From the NCBI GenBank assembly GCA_905183005.1, contig CAJJDO010000025.1, positions 94,667 to 158,666 of the forward strand: 64,000 bases of DNA, written 5' to 3'. This DNA is from Paramecium pentaurelia. Its lineage: Eukaryota > Ciliophora > Oligohymenophorea > Peniculida > Parameciidae. Shown piece after piece: positions 24,016 through 36,298 of this stretch (position 1 is the first letter of the stretch; every line of letters starts with the position of its first letter). A program made the position numbers and the translations under genes. The notes under the pieces are model-generated. The model was not told where the DNA came from. It did no database searches and saw only the letters and a list, made by a program, of their open reading frames with translations.

Positions 24016-24213
24016 ATTATTAATAATTATTAATTAAATGAGTTAATAATTATTTATCCAAGATTTATTTATAAAATATCATTGATGGAAAAAATTAATT
24101 TAATTTATCGAGATCTTATCTTCTCAGTAGAGGAAATATTCCATTACTTAAGAAAAATATTATTGATGAAAAAATAGTTAAATAGAACCCATATAATCAA
24201 ATTATGACTATAA

Positions 24214-24747
24214 TCATATTTCAGTTGTCAACTACTTGAGATGTGTTCTTCTCTTTGGAGCTTAATGTCTTTAAGTAGGTAAATCTTGAACAACTTAATA
24301 ATTATCAAATTCATCAATAATAACATGAGAAGATTAAAAAGAAACTTACCTTTTATTACTATTAATGATGGATTTAATCTTTTTATTTATGTTCTCCATC
24401 TCTGTATTCTCCCTTTACGTTTAAATTTCTTAAAGTTGAAGAAGATCATCCATATTCCTTTTTTGCATTGTTACATGTAAAGAGAGACTGGGAAGGATTT
24501 AATCTGTCTTTTAGGGAGATAATCCATTCCCTATAGCATATCTTCTTCGAACAGTCTTGGGAAGTATTATATCTTCTGGTATTTCTAACTCTAAGACTTT
24601 TTCATGGTAGTCATCTTCAAATTTTTTGGGTTGACTATCAATTTAATTTAAAAACAAGGATGGACAGAAAGGTTTGTTCTTTCCTAAATGTGTTGATTTA
24701 CTTATTGAGATTGGAGTAAGATCTATCAAACTATTCTTTTTATACAT
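24214..24747 (-). CDS. Hypothetical protein
   Basis: A 177-residue intronless frame (MYKKNSLIDLTPISISKSTH...). It has a basic RRRYAIGNGLSPQK segment, one acidic stretch (LELEIPEDIILPK), a helical middle (QRENTEMENINKKIKSIIN) and a basic end (APKRRTHLKQLTTEI). No signal peptide, membrane segment or known domain is visible. It ends 48 bp from the stop of Arp2 and lies on the same strand. I cannot name a family or function. Confidence 0.55.
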
Positions 24748-24795
24748 TAAAAAATAATTATTTGTCAATATCACTTTGCAATACAATTATTTATT

Positions 24796-26108
24796 TCATA
24801 ATAAAGATTCCATAACTTTCATCATGGCTCTTTCTGCTCCTAATTCTGTCCAATCTTATTTGGAGATCCAGAAATTTTTTTTATCCTTCATTACATTTGA
24901 TAGGAAAGAAGCACCTATGAACACATTATATTTTCTTCTTGCTGGATCCTAAAGACGAATATTGAAATTGAAATAAGTACCAAAACTTTAATTTTAATCT
25001 TAGAACTAGCAGCATATGCAGTATTGCCTTTTAATACAGTTTCTTCAAAAATTGATCTTAATTAATTCTATAATCTAGTTGGAAATCCTGGGAACATAGT
25101 AGTACCTCCACTTATAAGTATATTTTCATAGAATACTTTCCTTGAATCAATAGGAGATTTCTATTATATAATATAAAATATTAATTACTTAGATGGCATT
25201 AAATACAATATCAGCACATCCAGGTGCATCTTTTCCAAGTAACCATGGAGAAAATAAAATCTCTGGAGCCATATATCTTTCTTGACCAATCTTCACTTTT
25301 CCTCCATCAGGTAATCTGAATGTACTCTCATGACAAGTTGTCTCTTATGCTAATTTAGTATCCATTCTGATATCAGAACTTACAAAACATAAAGCTTCTT
25401 TGATTTCTCTTACTAATTCAAAATCAGCTGAAGAATTAAAGGCATATCCTCTTTAGAATAATAATTTGACTAGTTAATCTGTAACATGTCTTCCTGCAAT
25501 ATTCATTCTCTAAGCTCCTTGATTCAAACAAAATCCATCATATACAGGCATACAATGTGTAACACCATCTCCTGCATCAAGTAATAAAGCTGTTCTCAAC
25601 CCTTCTGCAAATAAGGGAAGCAAAGCCTATATTCCTACGTTGAGTTAAGCAAATCCAAATTTCTCAAACTTTATTTCTGCCATTTTTTCTCTATTTTTTT
25701 TTGGATTTCCAGCTGCTTCTGTCATCAATACTGTTTAATCTTTGGGATCAATGCCTAACTTAATAATAATTATTATAATCTTCTTACTTTCTTATAACCA
25801 TAATTCCAAATTAATTCCATATCATCCCAATTTTTAACCACTCCTTCTTCTAAGGGATGAGTTAATTCTAATAATCCTCTATATGGCTAAGCTTCATCTC
25901 CTATCATTATATCCTAAAACTATGATTATTTCTTTGTACTTTTAAGTTGGCATCATCCAATTATTCATCTGCTCTAAGTGTTGGTCTTCCTACCATAGCT
26001 GGGAATGAATGAGCTGGGAAGTTATCACCTGCAAATCCTATCTTCAAATATCTAACAAAGATTCAATATATACCCTGTTCCTGAATCTTCAATTATTGGA
26101 ATAGACAT
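24796..26108 (-). CDS. ARP2: Actin-related protein 2
   Basis: 391 residues after five introns (22, 26, 29, 28 and 32 nt), the length expected for Arp2. Actin-fold motifs are IKIGFAGDNFPAHSFPAMVG, DIMIGDEAQPYRG, KNWDDMELIWNYGY, MTEAAGNPKKNREKMAEI, LLDAGDGVTHCMPVYDGF, SGGTTMFPGFPTRL and the C-terminal DPARRKYNVFIGASFL. The DPARRKY and NFWISKQDW segments match Arp2 better than actin or Arp3. With Arp3 and five ARPC subunits it forms the branched-actin nucleator. In ciliates this works in phagosome traffic and cortex actin. The first exon is tiny (MSIPIIEDSGTG), split by an intron just before the nucleotide-binding region. Confidence 0.88.
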
Positions 26109-26262
26109 TATTTTGATTATATAAATAAATCTATAATTCAATATAACAAATCAATATTAAATATTCTTATATTGCTTATGATTTTTATTTTCTAACTTTA
26201 ATAAACATGATCTAAGTTCAATTTGACTATTAAATATTAATTTTCATTTACCAAAATTTCAA

Positions 26263-27057
26263 ATGCAATATAAAATCACTTCAGAAATCAATATGAAAGA
26301 ACAAAATACAAATCCAACCTAATTTTTAAGTGCAAGAACTATTAGACCCTCTCTTTTTTTAAATGAAGCTGACTTCCATCTTCCATTAATATCTCCATAG
26401 AAAAGATAAGATACTGATTATTAATTAATAATATAATCTCTACCCAAGAGCCAAGCTGTAAGTCCTGTCTTTAGAAAAACTTAAACTGAATAAGATGCAG
26501 AGGATAATTTTTTATTTGTAAAAAACACTGTCAGAAAACTAAAAAAATAAAAACTATTTATAAAAGATCCTCATCAATCTCAATAATTCTAGCCTTAAAT
26601 TGAAGTTCATTAAGAAAAAATTGTTAATTATTCTACACCTAAGAATAAATTTTCCACTTTAAATAGTATACAAATAGAATCTTAAGGATTGCACTCTCCT
26701 TTTGCAAAATTAGGCGCTCTTGTTGTAAATTAAGAATATCCAACCCAACTGGTAGATTATAGAATTCCAAAAGAAATTGATCAACCAATACAAAATCATT
26801 AACCACTTCCTGAATATACAAACAAATCAAATAATTTACATTAACCACCACATCATAAAAAAGCAGTCTCATTTCGTAATTCAATATTTGTGATTGATAT
26901 TAATAATGGATAAGTTAGTAAAGATTAATTATCAGAAAATGTTAAACCACTTTAGCACATATAAAAATCAGAAATTAAAGAGGAAGAGCATGATGATATC
27001 AAAAAACAAATATTTCGAAGAACCAAAAATTTTCATTTGAGTGATAAGTTAGTATGA
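26263..27057 (+). CDS. Hypothetical Gln/His-rich protein
   Basis: A 264-residue intronless frame (MQYKITSEINMKEQNTNPTQ...). It is Gln-, Asn- and Lys-rich with no membrane or signal segment. Proline/His-rich patches occur (NNLHQPPHHKKAVSF), and a conserved-looking basic end (IFRRTKNFHLSDKLV). The KKAVSF motif resembles a basophilic kinase site. It is divergent from Arp2, with 154 bp between starts. The protein is probably disordered. I do not recognise the family. Confidence 0.6.
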
Positions 27058-28397
27058 ATAAATCATAAGCATTAATTTATCAAAAAAATTTATTATATAT
27101 ATTTAAATTAATTATTAACTTAGGTTGATTGTGAATTTTAGGTTTTCCTGATTCTAATTAAACAAGTCTAATGAATTCAATATTTTTCTATCTTATTTTT
27201 GATATTTAATTAAAGATTCAAAATAGTTTTATTAGTAATTTTTTTATTAAAATTAAAACAACAAATAATTTAAATAATAAATAATCTATGCGTAAAAAAC
27301 AAGTTTTGCATAGCTAATTTTAAAATACTATTATCTCTTGCTCATCCTAAATATTTATATCTAAAAGATTCATTAGGGTCTGTAATCAAAAATTTTAACT
27401 AAATTTTTGTTAAGATTAAAATATAAATAAATATAATATTTTTTAATTTGAATTACAACTATTTATGAGAAAAGGGCCAAAAAATAAAATAAAAAATTAA
27501 TACCAATTAGAATCAATAAATCAAATCAAATTAGTTAATATTTACTCCGTAATTAATCAACAAATATATAAACAGGATGGAAAGCTTAGACAGGAAATAA
27601 TTTGAAAAAATATTAAAATTAGAAGAAAAAATATTAGAAAACATAGAAGTCATGTTATTAAGTTTTCTGTATTTTTACATTAAGATATGAAGGGAATATA
27701 AATAGATAACATTAATTTTAAAAGAAATCATTAACATATTAGAATAATTATAAAGACTATATAAATATACTTTAATGCATTATTATTAATGCTAAATGAC
27801 AAGAATAATAATAAAATGCTTACTCGTTTTTTTATTCTAATCCTTCAACACAAAAAAAAAAGTAAGTAATTACTTATTTATCATATTTTGTATAAAAAGA
27901 GAAGTAAAAAGAAAAGAATTTAAAATTATATATTTAGATAAATATTAGAATTAAATAAAAATCAATATTCCTTGAGATATTTAAAATATACAATCGCTTA
28001 ATTTCTTCAATAATCATCCTAACATGTAGATTCATTTGAATATTTCAGATATGAAAGAAAGAGGAATCTTGGAAGTTAATATGAATTATTCATAATTTAA
28101 ATAATAATATGATGAATTATTCGATTAATTTATTAAATTGGATTATCAATGCTTATTTAGCCTAAATAAATAGATTTAATTGATTTAGCAAAAGAATAAA
28201 TTTTTTATAATTTTTTATGTATATAGATTTTAATAAATTTAGAATCACTTATCCAAATATAGAATTCTAAGTTTACAAAATTGATATATAAATCGTTATC
28301 ATTATATCAAATTTAATCCGATGATAATAAAGAAATGAAAATTTTCATTTTATAAATCAATGATTAAATGATTATTTTATGATTACTCAAGTAGGAT
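27058..28397. other. Gene-poor interval with possible decayed coding pieces
   Basis: 1340 bp, very AT-rich. Short TGA-only frames occur (for example around 27466-27680 and 28000-28290 on the plus strand, the latter with a protein-like stretch MKERGILEVNMNYSQFKQQY). None has a full start-intron-stop model, and adjacent frames are interrupted. It may be a pseudogene remnant or plain intergenic DNA. No RNA gene or repeat was recognised. Confidence 0.35.
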
Positions 28398-29394
28398 TCA
28401 ATATACATCTGAATGTTTTTGTCCTTAAAATTTATGTTCTTCAGCTAAGTTTTTCAATTTTTCTTTTCCCAAAAGTTATTCCAATAATGAATCAAATTCA
28501 TTTTCTTTGCTTATATTTATTTTTCTAATTTAAAATTATTTCAATACTTATTTAACAATTTATCAATGATCATGTCTATAAATCCTTTAATTCCTTATTC
28601 TTAAGACTTTTCAGTTTCTATTAGAAATAATAAAAACATTCTTATTTTATCAGTTGTATCTTTCCTCATTAAAACATCATTAAAAGCATAGGCAAATGCA
28701 TTTGCAAAAGCAGCTCTAAAATTTGGATCCATACCTGCATTTTTTAAGATTTCCGCAACTCTCATATATATGTAAAATTTACGCTTAATTGATTTCTGGT
28801 TCTTATGATAATGATTTACAAAATTCTTTCACTTCATATTTGAATATTGGATCATTTACAACTTGAATAATTAATTTTTAAGTTTATTCTTAAATTTATT
28901 TATCTTAAACCAAATCTAAAACTAATTTCTTTCCAAAAACTTTTGAATCTTCTAAAAATGAAGGATCTTATATAGATTATTTTAATAAAGTAACAATGCT
29001 ATCTTAAACCTATTGTTGCTTTCCCAATCTTTATACAAAATCTACTGATTCCTGTTATACGACAGAATCTTTAAGAATTGTTTAAACTTCAGTCTATTGA
29101 TCAAAACAAGTTTACTTTAACAAAACTATTAATAAAGACTTCAAATGGTTAACCTGGTCCTAGTTCACTCTAAACTGTTGAAACAAATGAATTTCTAATT
29201 GTTTGAAACATGTCCTTATAAATAGGATAAGTTATTAATGCAAAAAGTGTCACTATTTTTCCTTTGTGAGGTCTCAGGACTAATTTTACATTTGACCATT
29301 CTTATTCAATATCAAATGATCTCTAAAATGTCTTAAATGGGTGTCTAATTGGTTGGTATAATAATGTTAGGAATTTCTTAGTTTTATAAAACAT
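28398..29394 (-). CDS. Hypothetical protein, possibly mitochondrial
   Basis: 309 residues after three introns (22, 22 and 23 nt). The start MFYKTKKFLTLLYQPIRHPF is basic, hydroxylated and free of acids, as in mitochondrial presequences. The body is helical and seems built of weak repeats around phrases such as VKTEVQTILKDSV, VVNDPIFKYEVKEF and MDPNFRAAFANAFAYAFND. It ends in EEHKFQGQKHSDVY. There is no membrane segment and no motif I can name. A perfect 17-bp inverted repeat lies 22 bp upstream of its start codon. Confidence 0.6.
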
Positions 29395-29415
29395 TATTTA
29401 AAATTAAATAAAACT

Positions 29416-29455
29416 TTTATATTCTAGTTTTAATGTCATAAAACTAGAATATAAA
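29416..29455. repeat. Perfect 17-bp inverted repeat (hairpin)
   Basis: The arms at 29416-29432 and 29439-29455 are exact reverse complements (core ATTCTAGTTTTA), separated by six bases (atgtca). It starts 22 bp upstream of the ATG of the minus-strand gene 28398-29394, inside the 333-bp interval before the MORN gene end. It could act as a 5' UTR hairpin, a protein-binding palindrome, or be a chance or excision relic. Nothing else was seen in 29395-29727. Confidence 0.85.
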
Positions 29456-29727
29456 TGGCACTAATTTTATTTTATGAAATAGTTTTGCAAAATCTTATTA
29501 TATCAATTATTTTGTATACCTTAATATTAAAAAGTATTATATAATTTCTAAAAATTTAATCTCATTCAAAAATCAATATAAATTTGATATATTTGAATTA
29601 AGAACCTCTCTTAAAAAGAAGAAGTTTTAAGTAGAATCGCTTCAATATTAGATAGAATAAAAATACATAGATTTAATTTAAATTAAATAAATCTATGCAG
29701 TATTCAACTTAATAATATGTGATAATT

Positions 29728-30952
29728 TCAATTATCTTATCTGACTCTTCTTCCTTCTACCCATTCAGCTTCAACTTCTCTGGCTTCTCTATCAACCAAA
29801 ATTCCTCTTCCATGTTATTTTCCATCCTTCCAATATCCTTTATATTGTTTGCCATCAGACCATTTAAAGATTCCATAGCCTTCCTTTTTATCTTCAACAT
29901 AATCCCCTTTAAAAATAGAAATATCTATTACCACTATATTATTTCCCATCTGGCCAGTTAAAGTCTCCTTTACCATGCATTTTATTGTTTAACCATTATC
30001 CTTTATATTTTCTGCCATCAGCCCAAACATATTCACCAAAACCTTTTTATTTGATAATAAATAGAGTTATTACCTTCAATATTGTTATCTCGAAAGTCAC
30101 CTTCATAAGTTGCTCCATCACTCCATTTAAATTTACCCTTCCCATCCTTCTTTCCATTAACATAGCTTCCAATATATTAAGCACCATCTGGCCATATTTC
30201 AGTTCCTTTTCCATGTTATTAATCTTCCAACCAATCTCCTTCGTATTTGGCACCATCAACATGATAATAAGTTCCTTATCCCTATGCTCTATCATCAACC
30301 CAATCTCCATCCTAAAAATTACTCATGTATTTACATAAGCATCTCCATCTGCATGAATTAATCTTCCCTTTCCATTTGCTGTATGAGAACTCCAAAATCC
30401 TTCATAAACTGATCCATCTGGCCAATACTATTTACCTTTGCCCCATCTTTAGTGATTTTTCCATTAACCAACATATATAGCTCCATTCTCAAATTGCTAG
30501 AGTTATCATCTAATTATTTACATAGGGTCCTAACTCAATACAATCATGAAAATTTGATAAGGATGTCTCATCATAATGGTAATTTCCAAGTTTTTCAAGT
30601 GTTTTACGAACCTATTCATTTTCAATAAAAGGATCTTTATCATATGGTTTAGCATCTTCAGGGTTTGGACCGTGCGTCGAAATCTGTTACCTTTATTTTT
30701 CTCTTAAAGCCTTAATATACTGAATTGTTATACATCATCTGGAGGATTTGCACTTTATTGAAAGTCATCAACCTAAACTGGTTAGGATTCTTCTTGTTTT
30801 ATTGGTTCTTTCTCTTAATATTCATTTTTTGCTTCTGTTGGCTTGGCTATTTCCACATGATCATTTCCTTCAACAGTGGCATCGTATTTAGCAGGAGCTG
30901 TGAAATTAATCTCCTAAGTTTATGGCGTTCCTGAGCAACAAGTAGCTCCCAT
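29728..30952 (-). CDS. MORN-repeat protein with acylation-type N-terminus
   Basis: 365 residues after five introns (23, 25, 23, 31 and 25 nt). The first 120 residues are acidic and Gln/Pro-rich; the rest is about nine MORN repeats (for example YEGDWLEDQQHGKGTEIWPD and YKGYWKDGKQHGRGIL). The introns cut between or inside repeats and splicing restores the YxGxWxxGxxxGxG rhythm. MORN repeats bind lipids or proteins at membranes and the cortex and occur in ciliary and basal-body proteins. The start MGATCCSG offers a Gly for myristoylation and two Cys for palmitoylation. The adjacent but divergent MORN gene at 32418 suggests a related cortical role; that is inference. Confidence 0.85.
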
Positions 30953-32417
30953 TACTTTATTATTATTTTTTTAAATAATATTAATAAATCGAATCAAATA
31001 ACTCTATTCCTTAAATAGTTATACCAAGATCTCATAGGTATAGGTCAAAAACAGTTGCATTTAAATCACAGCAATCTTAATCATAAGTTTTTTTCGCAAA
31101 GAATAATAATAAATTTAAATGATTTTGATATATAACTTATAAACTTATATAGATTAATAATAATAACTAAATTTAATGGATTTTAAATAAAAACTGAAAA
31201 TTCATATAATATTCTTATCATTAATATCTAGAATTTCTATTTCTTCTTTTGAGTAAATCGTAATTTAAATTATAAAATACTTCAATAATAATTAGTAATT
31301 TCAATTAATACTGATCAAATCGATAATCAATAATAAAATATATGCATAATTATATCAAAATAAATATTGAATAACTAGAGTAAATGATTCACAAATTATT
31401 TCATTAATGCAAGCTTTTTGCAATATAAGATAGTAGTATTATTATAATTAATTATTGAATTTTAGAGGATCTATGATTGCAATAATATTTTAAAAAATAA
31501 ATTGATTTGTACTTAATTAAGATTGGGATTATAATATTATATTAACGATTTTAAATTTATTTAATATCTTTATAAACATTATATTAATTATTTTTTCATG
31601 GGATTAAATTATGATTTTATTAGTATTAATACCCATTTTGGAATGATGTTAAAATTCTCTGGTATAATTAAATTCACATGACCTAATCTAATGAATTATT
31701 GTAATTTAATAATAGTGATAAAATAATTATCAAATAAATCAAAAATTATAAATGAGAACTAAGAGAGAGATAAATATTTAAATATGTTATGTTTTAATAT
31801 ACTAGAAAAATAAGAGAATTAAATAGATTCTATCCTCTTTGCTATTCAACACTTTAATATATTGCTCATAAATATAGTTCTCTTTAATTAGCTTTATGAA
31901 AGTTATTTATGACTTTAGTATGCATTCATCATTTATACAAAGATTATAACTATGAGATAAAAAATAGTTTGAATATATACTTTAGCATAGGGGGTATTGA
32001 ATCTTAGATTTTTAGTATCTAATACTAATAAAGTAGTTAATAACATTAAATTAATTATAAATATCTAATTATAATAAGATGAATTCTATAAATTATTAGG
32101 TAATTGACATAAATAAAATTTAATAGAAAGAAATTGTAATATGTCTTAAATCCAATTTATGTTTGAGATTGAAATTTATATATGATGAATAGTATATTCT
32201 TTTGAATTACTTTATTTTTATCTAAATTAACAAATTAATATTAGAGATTACATAATGCATTAGATAAGATTATGGTTAATGAATAATAAATAAAATACTT
32301 AAGATATATAACTAAAAAGACATATAGAGATGCACAATACTATAATTGAATAGTTAATAAACCTAAGAGAATATATTTGATTCTAATTATTATTTGTATA
32401 ATTTTTATAATTTTAAG
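30953..32417. other. Gene-poor interval between two divergent MORN genes
   Basis: 1465 bp, the second longest gap in the window. It is very AT-rich with no acceptable gene model, no tRNA-like element and no long repeat. It should contain both promoters. The length is far above the typical 30-300 bp seen elsewhere here. Confidence 0.45.
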
Positions 32418-33733
32418 ATGGGAGGCATTCAATCTTCTTAAATTCAAGAGCCTTAAAGGTCATAGAATTCTGAAGTCAAAACTGATTGTTTAAGTTAGAG
32501 AGATGGTGAGTAACAGAATGCGTATAGTTTTCTAGCACTTCCTAATAAGTAATAATAATGGTTTAATTGCTTGATTAGTTAGAGAAAGAATGAATAAAAT
32601 AGTATATAATCCTTATAGTAAGCGAACAGTAATTCTAATTAAATTAAAAAGTATGAATATTAGGAAAAAAAATCATTTGAATCTCCTGAAAGTTATTATT
32701 ATTCTACATTATAAGATCACATCGAAAATGAACTATAACCAGAGAAAAAAACCAAAAAGAATGAAGAAAAATACTCATTCTTTAATAACACGGAAAAGGA
32801 TGAAGAAAATGAGGAAATTGAAGGAACTAAAATGATTGGATAGGCTCCGATATTATAAATAAATAATATTTAATCTATTGAAAACACTTAAATTCGCATC
32901 AAAGATAATTACTATCCTTGGTTAAAATAAAGGTTAGAAAAAATTGAAATATATGAACCTTTAGAAAAATTTATAGATGATTAATCCCAGTTTGTATATA
33001 ATACAACACTATCTGATTAATCATAATACGAGGGATTTATGAAGAATGGTAAAAGACATGGATACGGGATTAGTCTATCATAAACAGAATTATTTGAAGG
33101 CAGTTTTGAAGATGGGATAAGGAAAGGTTGGGGAAGACGCATAACTAAAACTACTGTAGAAGTATTAAGGATGATATATTTATATAATAGTCTGGATATT
33201 GGGAAAATAATAAAATGTAAAAAATCATGGAAAAATAAGAGGAAGATTTATTTTATAAAGGAGAATGCTAAAATTCTATACCTAATGGAAAAGGATATTT
33301 AAAAAGAAGTATTTCTACATACACAGGTGAATTTGTAAATGGAAGAATGGAAGGATATGGAGTATTTGAAGATCTTATCAAAAAAGTAAAGTATGAAGGA
33401 TAATTTTTATGTGATAAATTTTATGGATAAGGAACTTATTATTTTTCTAGTGGTAAAAAATATATTGGCCAATTTCAGAATTCTTAATTTCATGGTTAAG
33501 GAGAAATGTTTTGGCCTAATAAACGCTATTACAAAGGTATAAACTATAATAATAGTTTAGGTTAATTTGTAAATGGTTTATTTGAAGGTTGGGGATACTT
33601 AATAGATGAAGATAATTCAATATATGATGGATATTGGAAGAATGGCAAAAAGAATGGTAAAGGAAAGCTAACTGTTAAGAATTTAGAAGTTTAAGGAACT
33701 TGGGTAAATGATGAATTTTAAGAAGGTAAATGA
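32418..33733 (+). CDS. MORN-repeat protein
   Basis: 420 residues after introns of 29 and 24 nt. The first 190 residues are Gln/Asn/Glu-rich and likely disordered. MORN repeats follow: YEGFMKNGKRHGYGISLS, FEGSFEDGIRKGWG, YTGEFVNGRMEGYGVFE, YEGQFLCDKFYGQGTYYFSS, YIGQFQNSQFHGQGEMFWP, KGQFVNGLFEGWGYL, YDGYWKNGKKNGKGKL. The start MGGIQSSQ fits N-myristoylation (Gly2, Ser6). MORN proteins often sit at the cell cortex, basal bodies or flagella. It is divergent from the other MORN gene but the two N-terminal regions differ, so they are not simple recent duplicates. Confidence 0.85.
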
Positions 33734-34552
33734 TATATTATAATTTATAAAATATTTACATTTACTCATTTAAAAAATATTTCATATTAGAATCCAATAT
33801 AACTTATCATTTTCATCCTTTAGATCTCTAAATCTTTTGAAAATTACATAAGATACGTATAGATCTGATGAATTTCAAATTTACTTACTTTAAAATGTAC
33901 TGTCAGAATAAAGATACTAAAAATTAATCTTTTATGAAGTTATAATTGTTCCTATAATGTTAATCACTGTATTAAAATATTAGAGTTATTTGTTTAATTA
34001 TTGAATAATATACATAAAGTTCAATCATTACTATTTATCCCAAATCCTTTAAAGAAAAAATAAATAATAGAATACTTTTAAGTTTAGAGAATTAATATAA
34101 ATAATATATGTCTAAATTGTATACTTTAGTGTTTTGAGTGGTAGACTTAATTCTTATAGGGTTATAAATCAAGAATTTTTATTTTAGCTTAAATTTTTAT
34201 TGTAGAATAAGTTGATTCCATGTTTGATATAATGAGGAGTAGTGTACTAATCAGATAGTGTTAGAACTGGATTATCAATGCATATCAACAATTTTAAGAG
34301 AAACAGCTAAAACAAATATCAATAGAAATATAATGGAAAATATTTCGATCATATTACTGTTTTATTGTTTGCCTTTCCATAATTAGGTAATAGATTAATA
34401 AATAAATCCCCTATTGATTCTTTCATTATTAAGCTATTACAATGTTTAAGATTTTTAGATATGTTTTTATTGCATATTAAACCTATAAAGCAATTTCTAA
34501 TTAGAAAACATTTTAAATTAACTCACTATTTATCTTTCTTAGCTACTCATTA
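33734..34552. other. Intergenic, nothing convincing
   Basis: 819 bp. A TGA-only frame around 34220-34445 (plus, MFDIMRSSVLIRQ) is short and unsupported. No RNA gene or repeat was recognised. Confidence 0.4.
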
Positions 34553-35053
34553 ATGGGTATGTGTAATTCATAAAAAGCAAAGCCTGACAATAATGATATA
34601 CCTATCAATTAAAAACAGAAATCAGAAGAACCAAAGTCAAATGCTAAACCATTACTCGAATAATACCATAAACTAAATGCTTTATTGGATCTTCTTGGCA
34701 ATCTAGATCTCTTGGAAAAATAAACCTAAGATCATATCAATCTGCTCTATATGATTCGCACCAATATTAAAATACTCATCTAGTATAACTTGAAGAAAAT
34801 CATGAAAGAAAAAAACATAACCAGAATTTCTACTATAGAGGATGAAGAATGGTTATATACTGATTCATTATTCCTCAGTAGAATTATACCATAATACTAA
34901 CAACTTAATATAGTATTAGAAACTTTATTTCAAAATGACGATTTCTAAAACGCTTTTCCTATTCTTATTCATGGTTTCTATTAAATAAATGAATCCATCA
35001 AAAAAGTTCCTATTTAATATACCTTTACTAAAACTAGGAATTCAACCCTATGA
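34553..35053 (+). CDS. Hypothetical protein with acylation-type N-terminus
   Basis: A 166-residue intronless frame starting MGMCNSQKAK, with Gly2, a nearby Cys and Ser6, as in dually acylated membrane proteins. After a charged Lys/Glu linker comes a helical core (HKLNALLDLLGNLDLLEKQT) and a later hydrophobic part (NAFPILIHGFYQINES). It has an internal EDEEWLYTDS acidic motif. No known family is recognised. The acylation signal is the only functional clue. Confidence 0.55.
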
Positions 35054-36298
35054 TTTATATTTTGTATTAGAGAAATATAATAAAATTTCATAAAATTATT
35101 TTCTGCCAATTATTTTCTTCTCATTATCTAAATAATTCCTAACTTTAATATCTAAACTAAACATGAAAGTCTGTCTCTAGTTACTTCAATTTTATTTAAT
35201 TTCTAGATTCAAATCTATTATCTCTTGACTAAATTTTAGAATTAATATCCTCTGTTTAGCTCAAAATAATTGTTTAACTTTTATATGAATTCTAATAAAA
35301 TTGTAATGAATAATGAAAATAATATTTTAATTCAAATTCCTTGTGAATTTCTAAGTTCATTCATAATATTAATTTACTTCATATATTTAAATTCAATATT
35401 AATATTCACTTAAAATAAAATTTCAATAATTTTCCCATCTGTAAATAATTATAATATAACTATTATTAAATATTCGCTATATAATATGAAATCATTTATT
35501 TAAAGATATTGGAATACACTCTTATAATCAATTTACCATATAATAAAAATGTTGATACTAATAAAATTTTAAAGTTAATAATAATCTTTCATTTTATGAT
35601 CAACTTTAAGAGCAATAAAGTTCATTTAATATCAAGATACGTTTTAGGCAAAGTCAAAATAGGTTTAAACCAATTGAAAGATTATAATAGACATATATTT
35701 ATCTATTTATTGTTGTTTTTGAAGACATGAAAATAGAAGTGAAATATTAATCTTTATTATTAAGGTTTCAATATATTAAAGATTGATTGATAATCCATTT
35801 TCTTCCAACATTATGAATTTTCAGTAAGAATTTATTTTAAATTAGAATAAGAATTTTCTTAAAGTAAAATAAATAGAAATAGGTATTGATATGGATATAT
35901 AAATATAAGATATTTATAATAATACAATTCAATTTATATCTGGAAAAAATGGTTACGATTTAAATTTAAGTACTAAATTGTTATTACTAAATATATTTTT
36001 TAAGGATTTAGTGCTTCTACTATATTTTTTACTTGACATAAGTTGCTAATTTTTTTTTTCATAATATTCTCTTATATCAATAACATATTAATGAAAATTG
36101 GCAGTATTAATCCGTTTTACTTCTTATGGTTTCATTGATTCAAAGAATCTCTATCTAGTAATTAACATTTAATGTTGAAGTTCTTTCTTTTTATTAAAAT
36201 CCCAATCACTAGAACTCCAATATCTTAAATGAAGATGACTATTTTATTAAGCCATTTAATATTTAATTAATAATAATATTAAAATGAATATTTAATTT
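35054..36298. other. Gene-poor interval
   Basis: 1245 bp, AT-rich, between a plus-strand gene and the 3' end of ALKBH8. The standard-code frame at 35509-35730 lacks a good ATG. One weak ORF is listed separately at 35813-36094. No RNA gene, repeat or mobile element was seen. Confidence 0.4.
35813..36094 (+). CDS. Possible small hypothetical ORF
   Basis: A 93-residue TGA-only frame (MNFQQEFILNQNKNF...), with a hydrophobic C-terminal half. It has no known motif and overlaps what may be plain intergenic DNA. Low confidence. Confidence 0.22.

Noticed and set aside
35509..35730. Plus-strand ORF of 73 residues.
   Set aside because: It has no ATG start in a sensible context, no motif and no splice partner.
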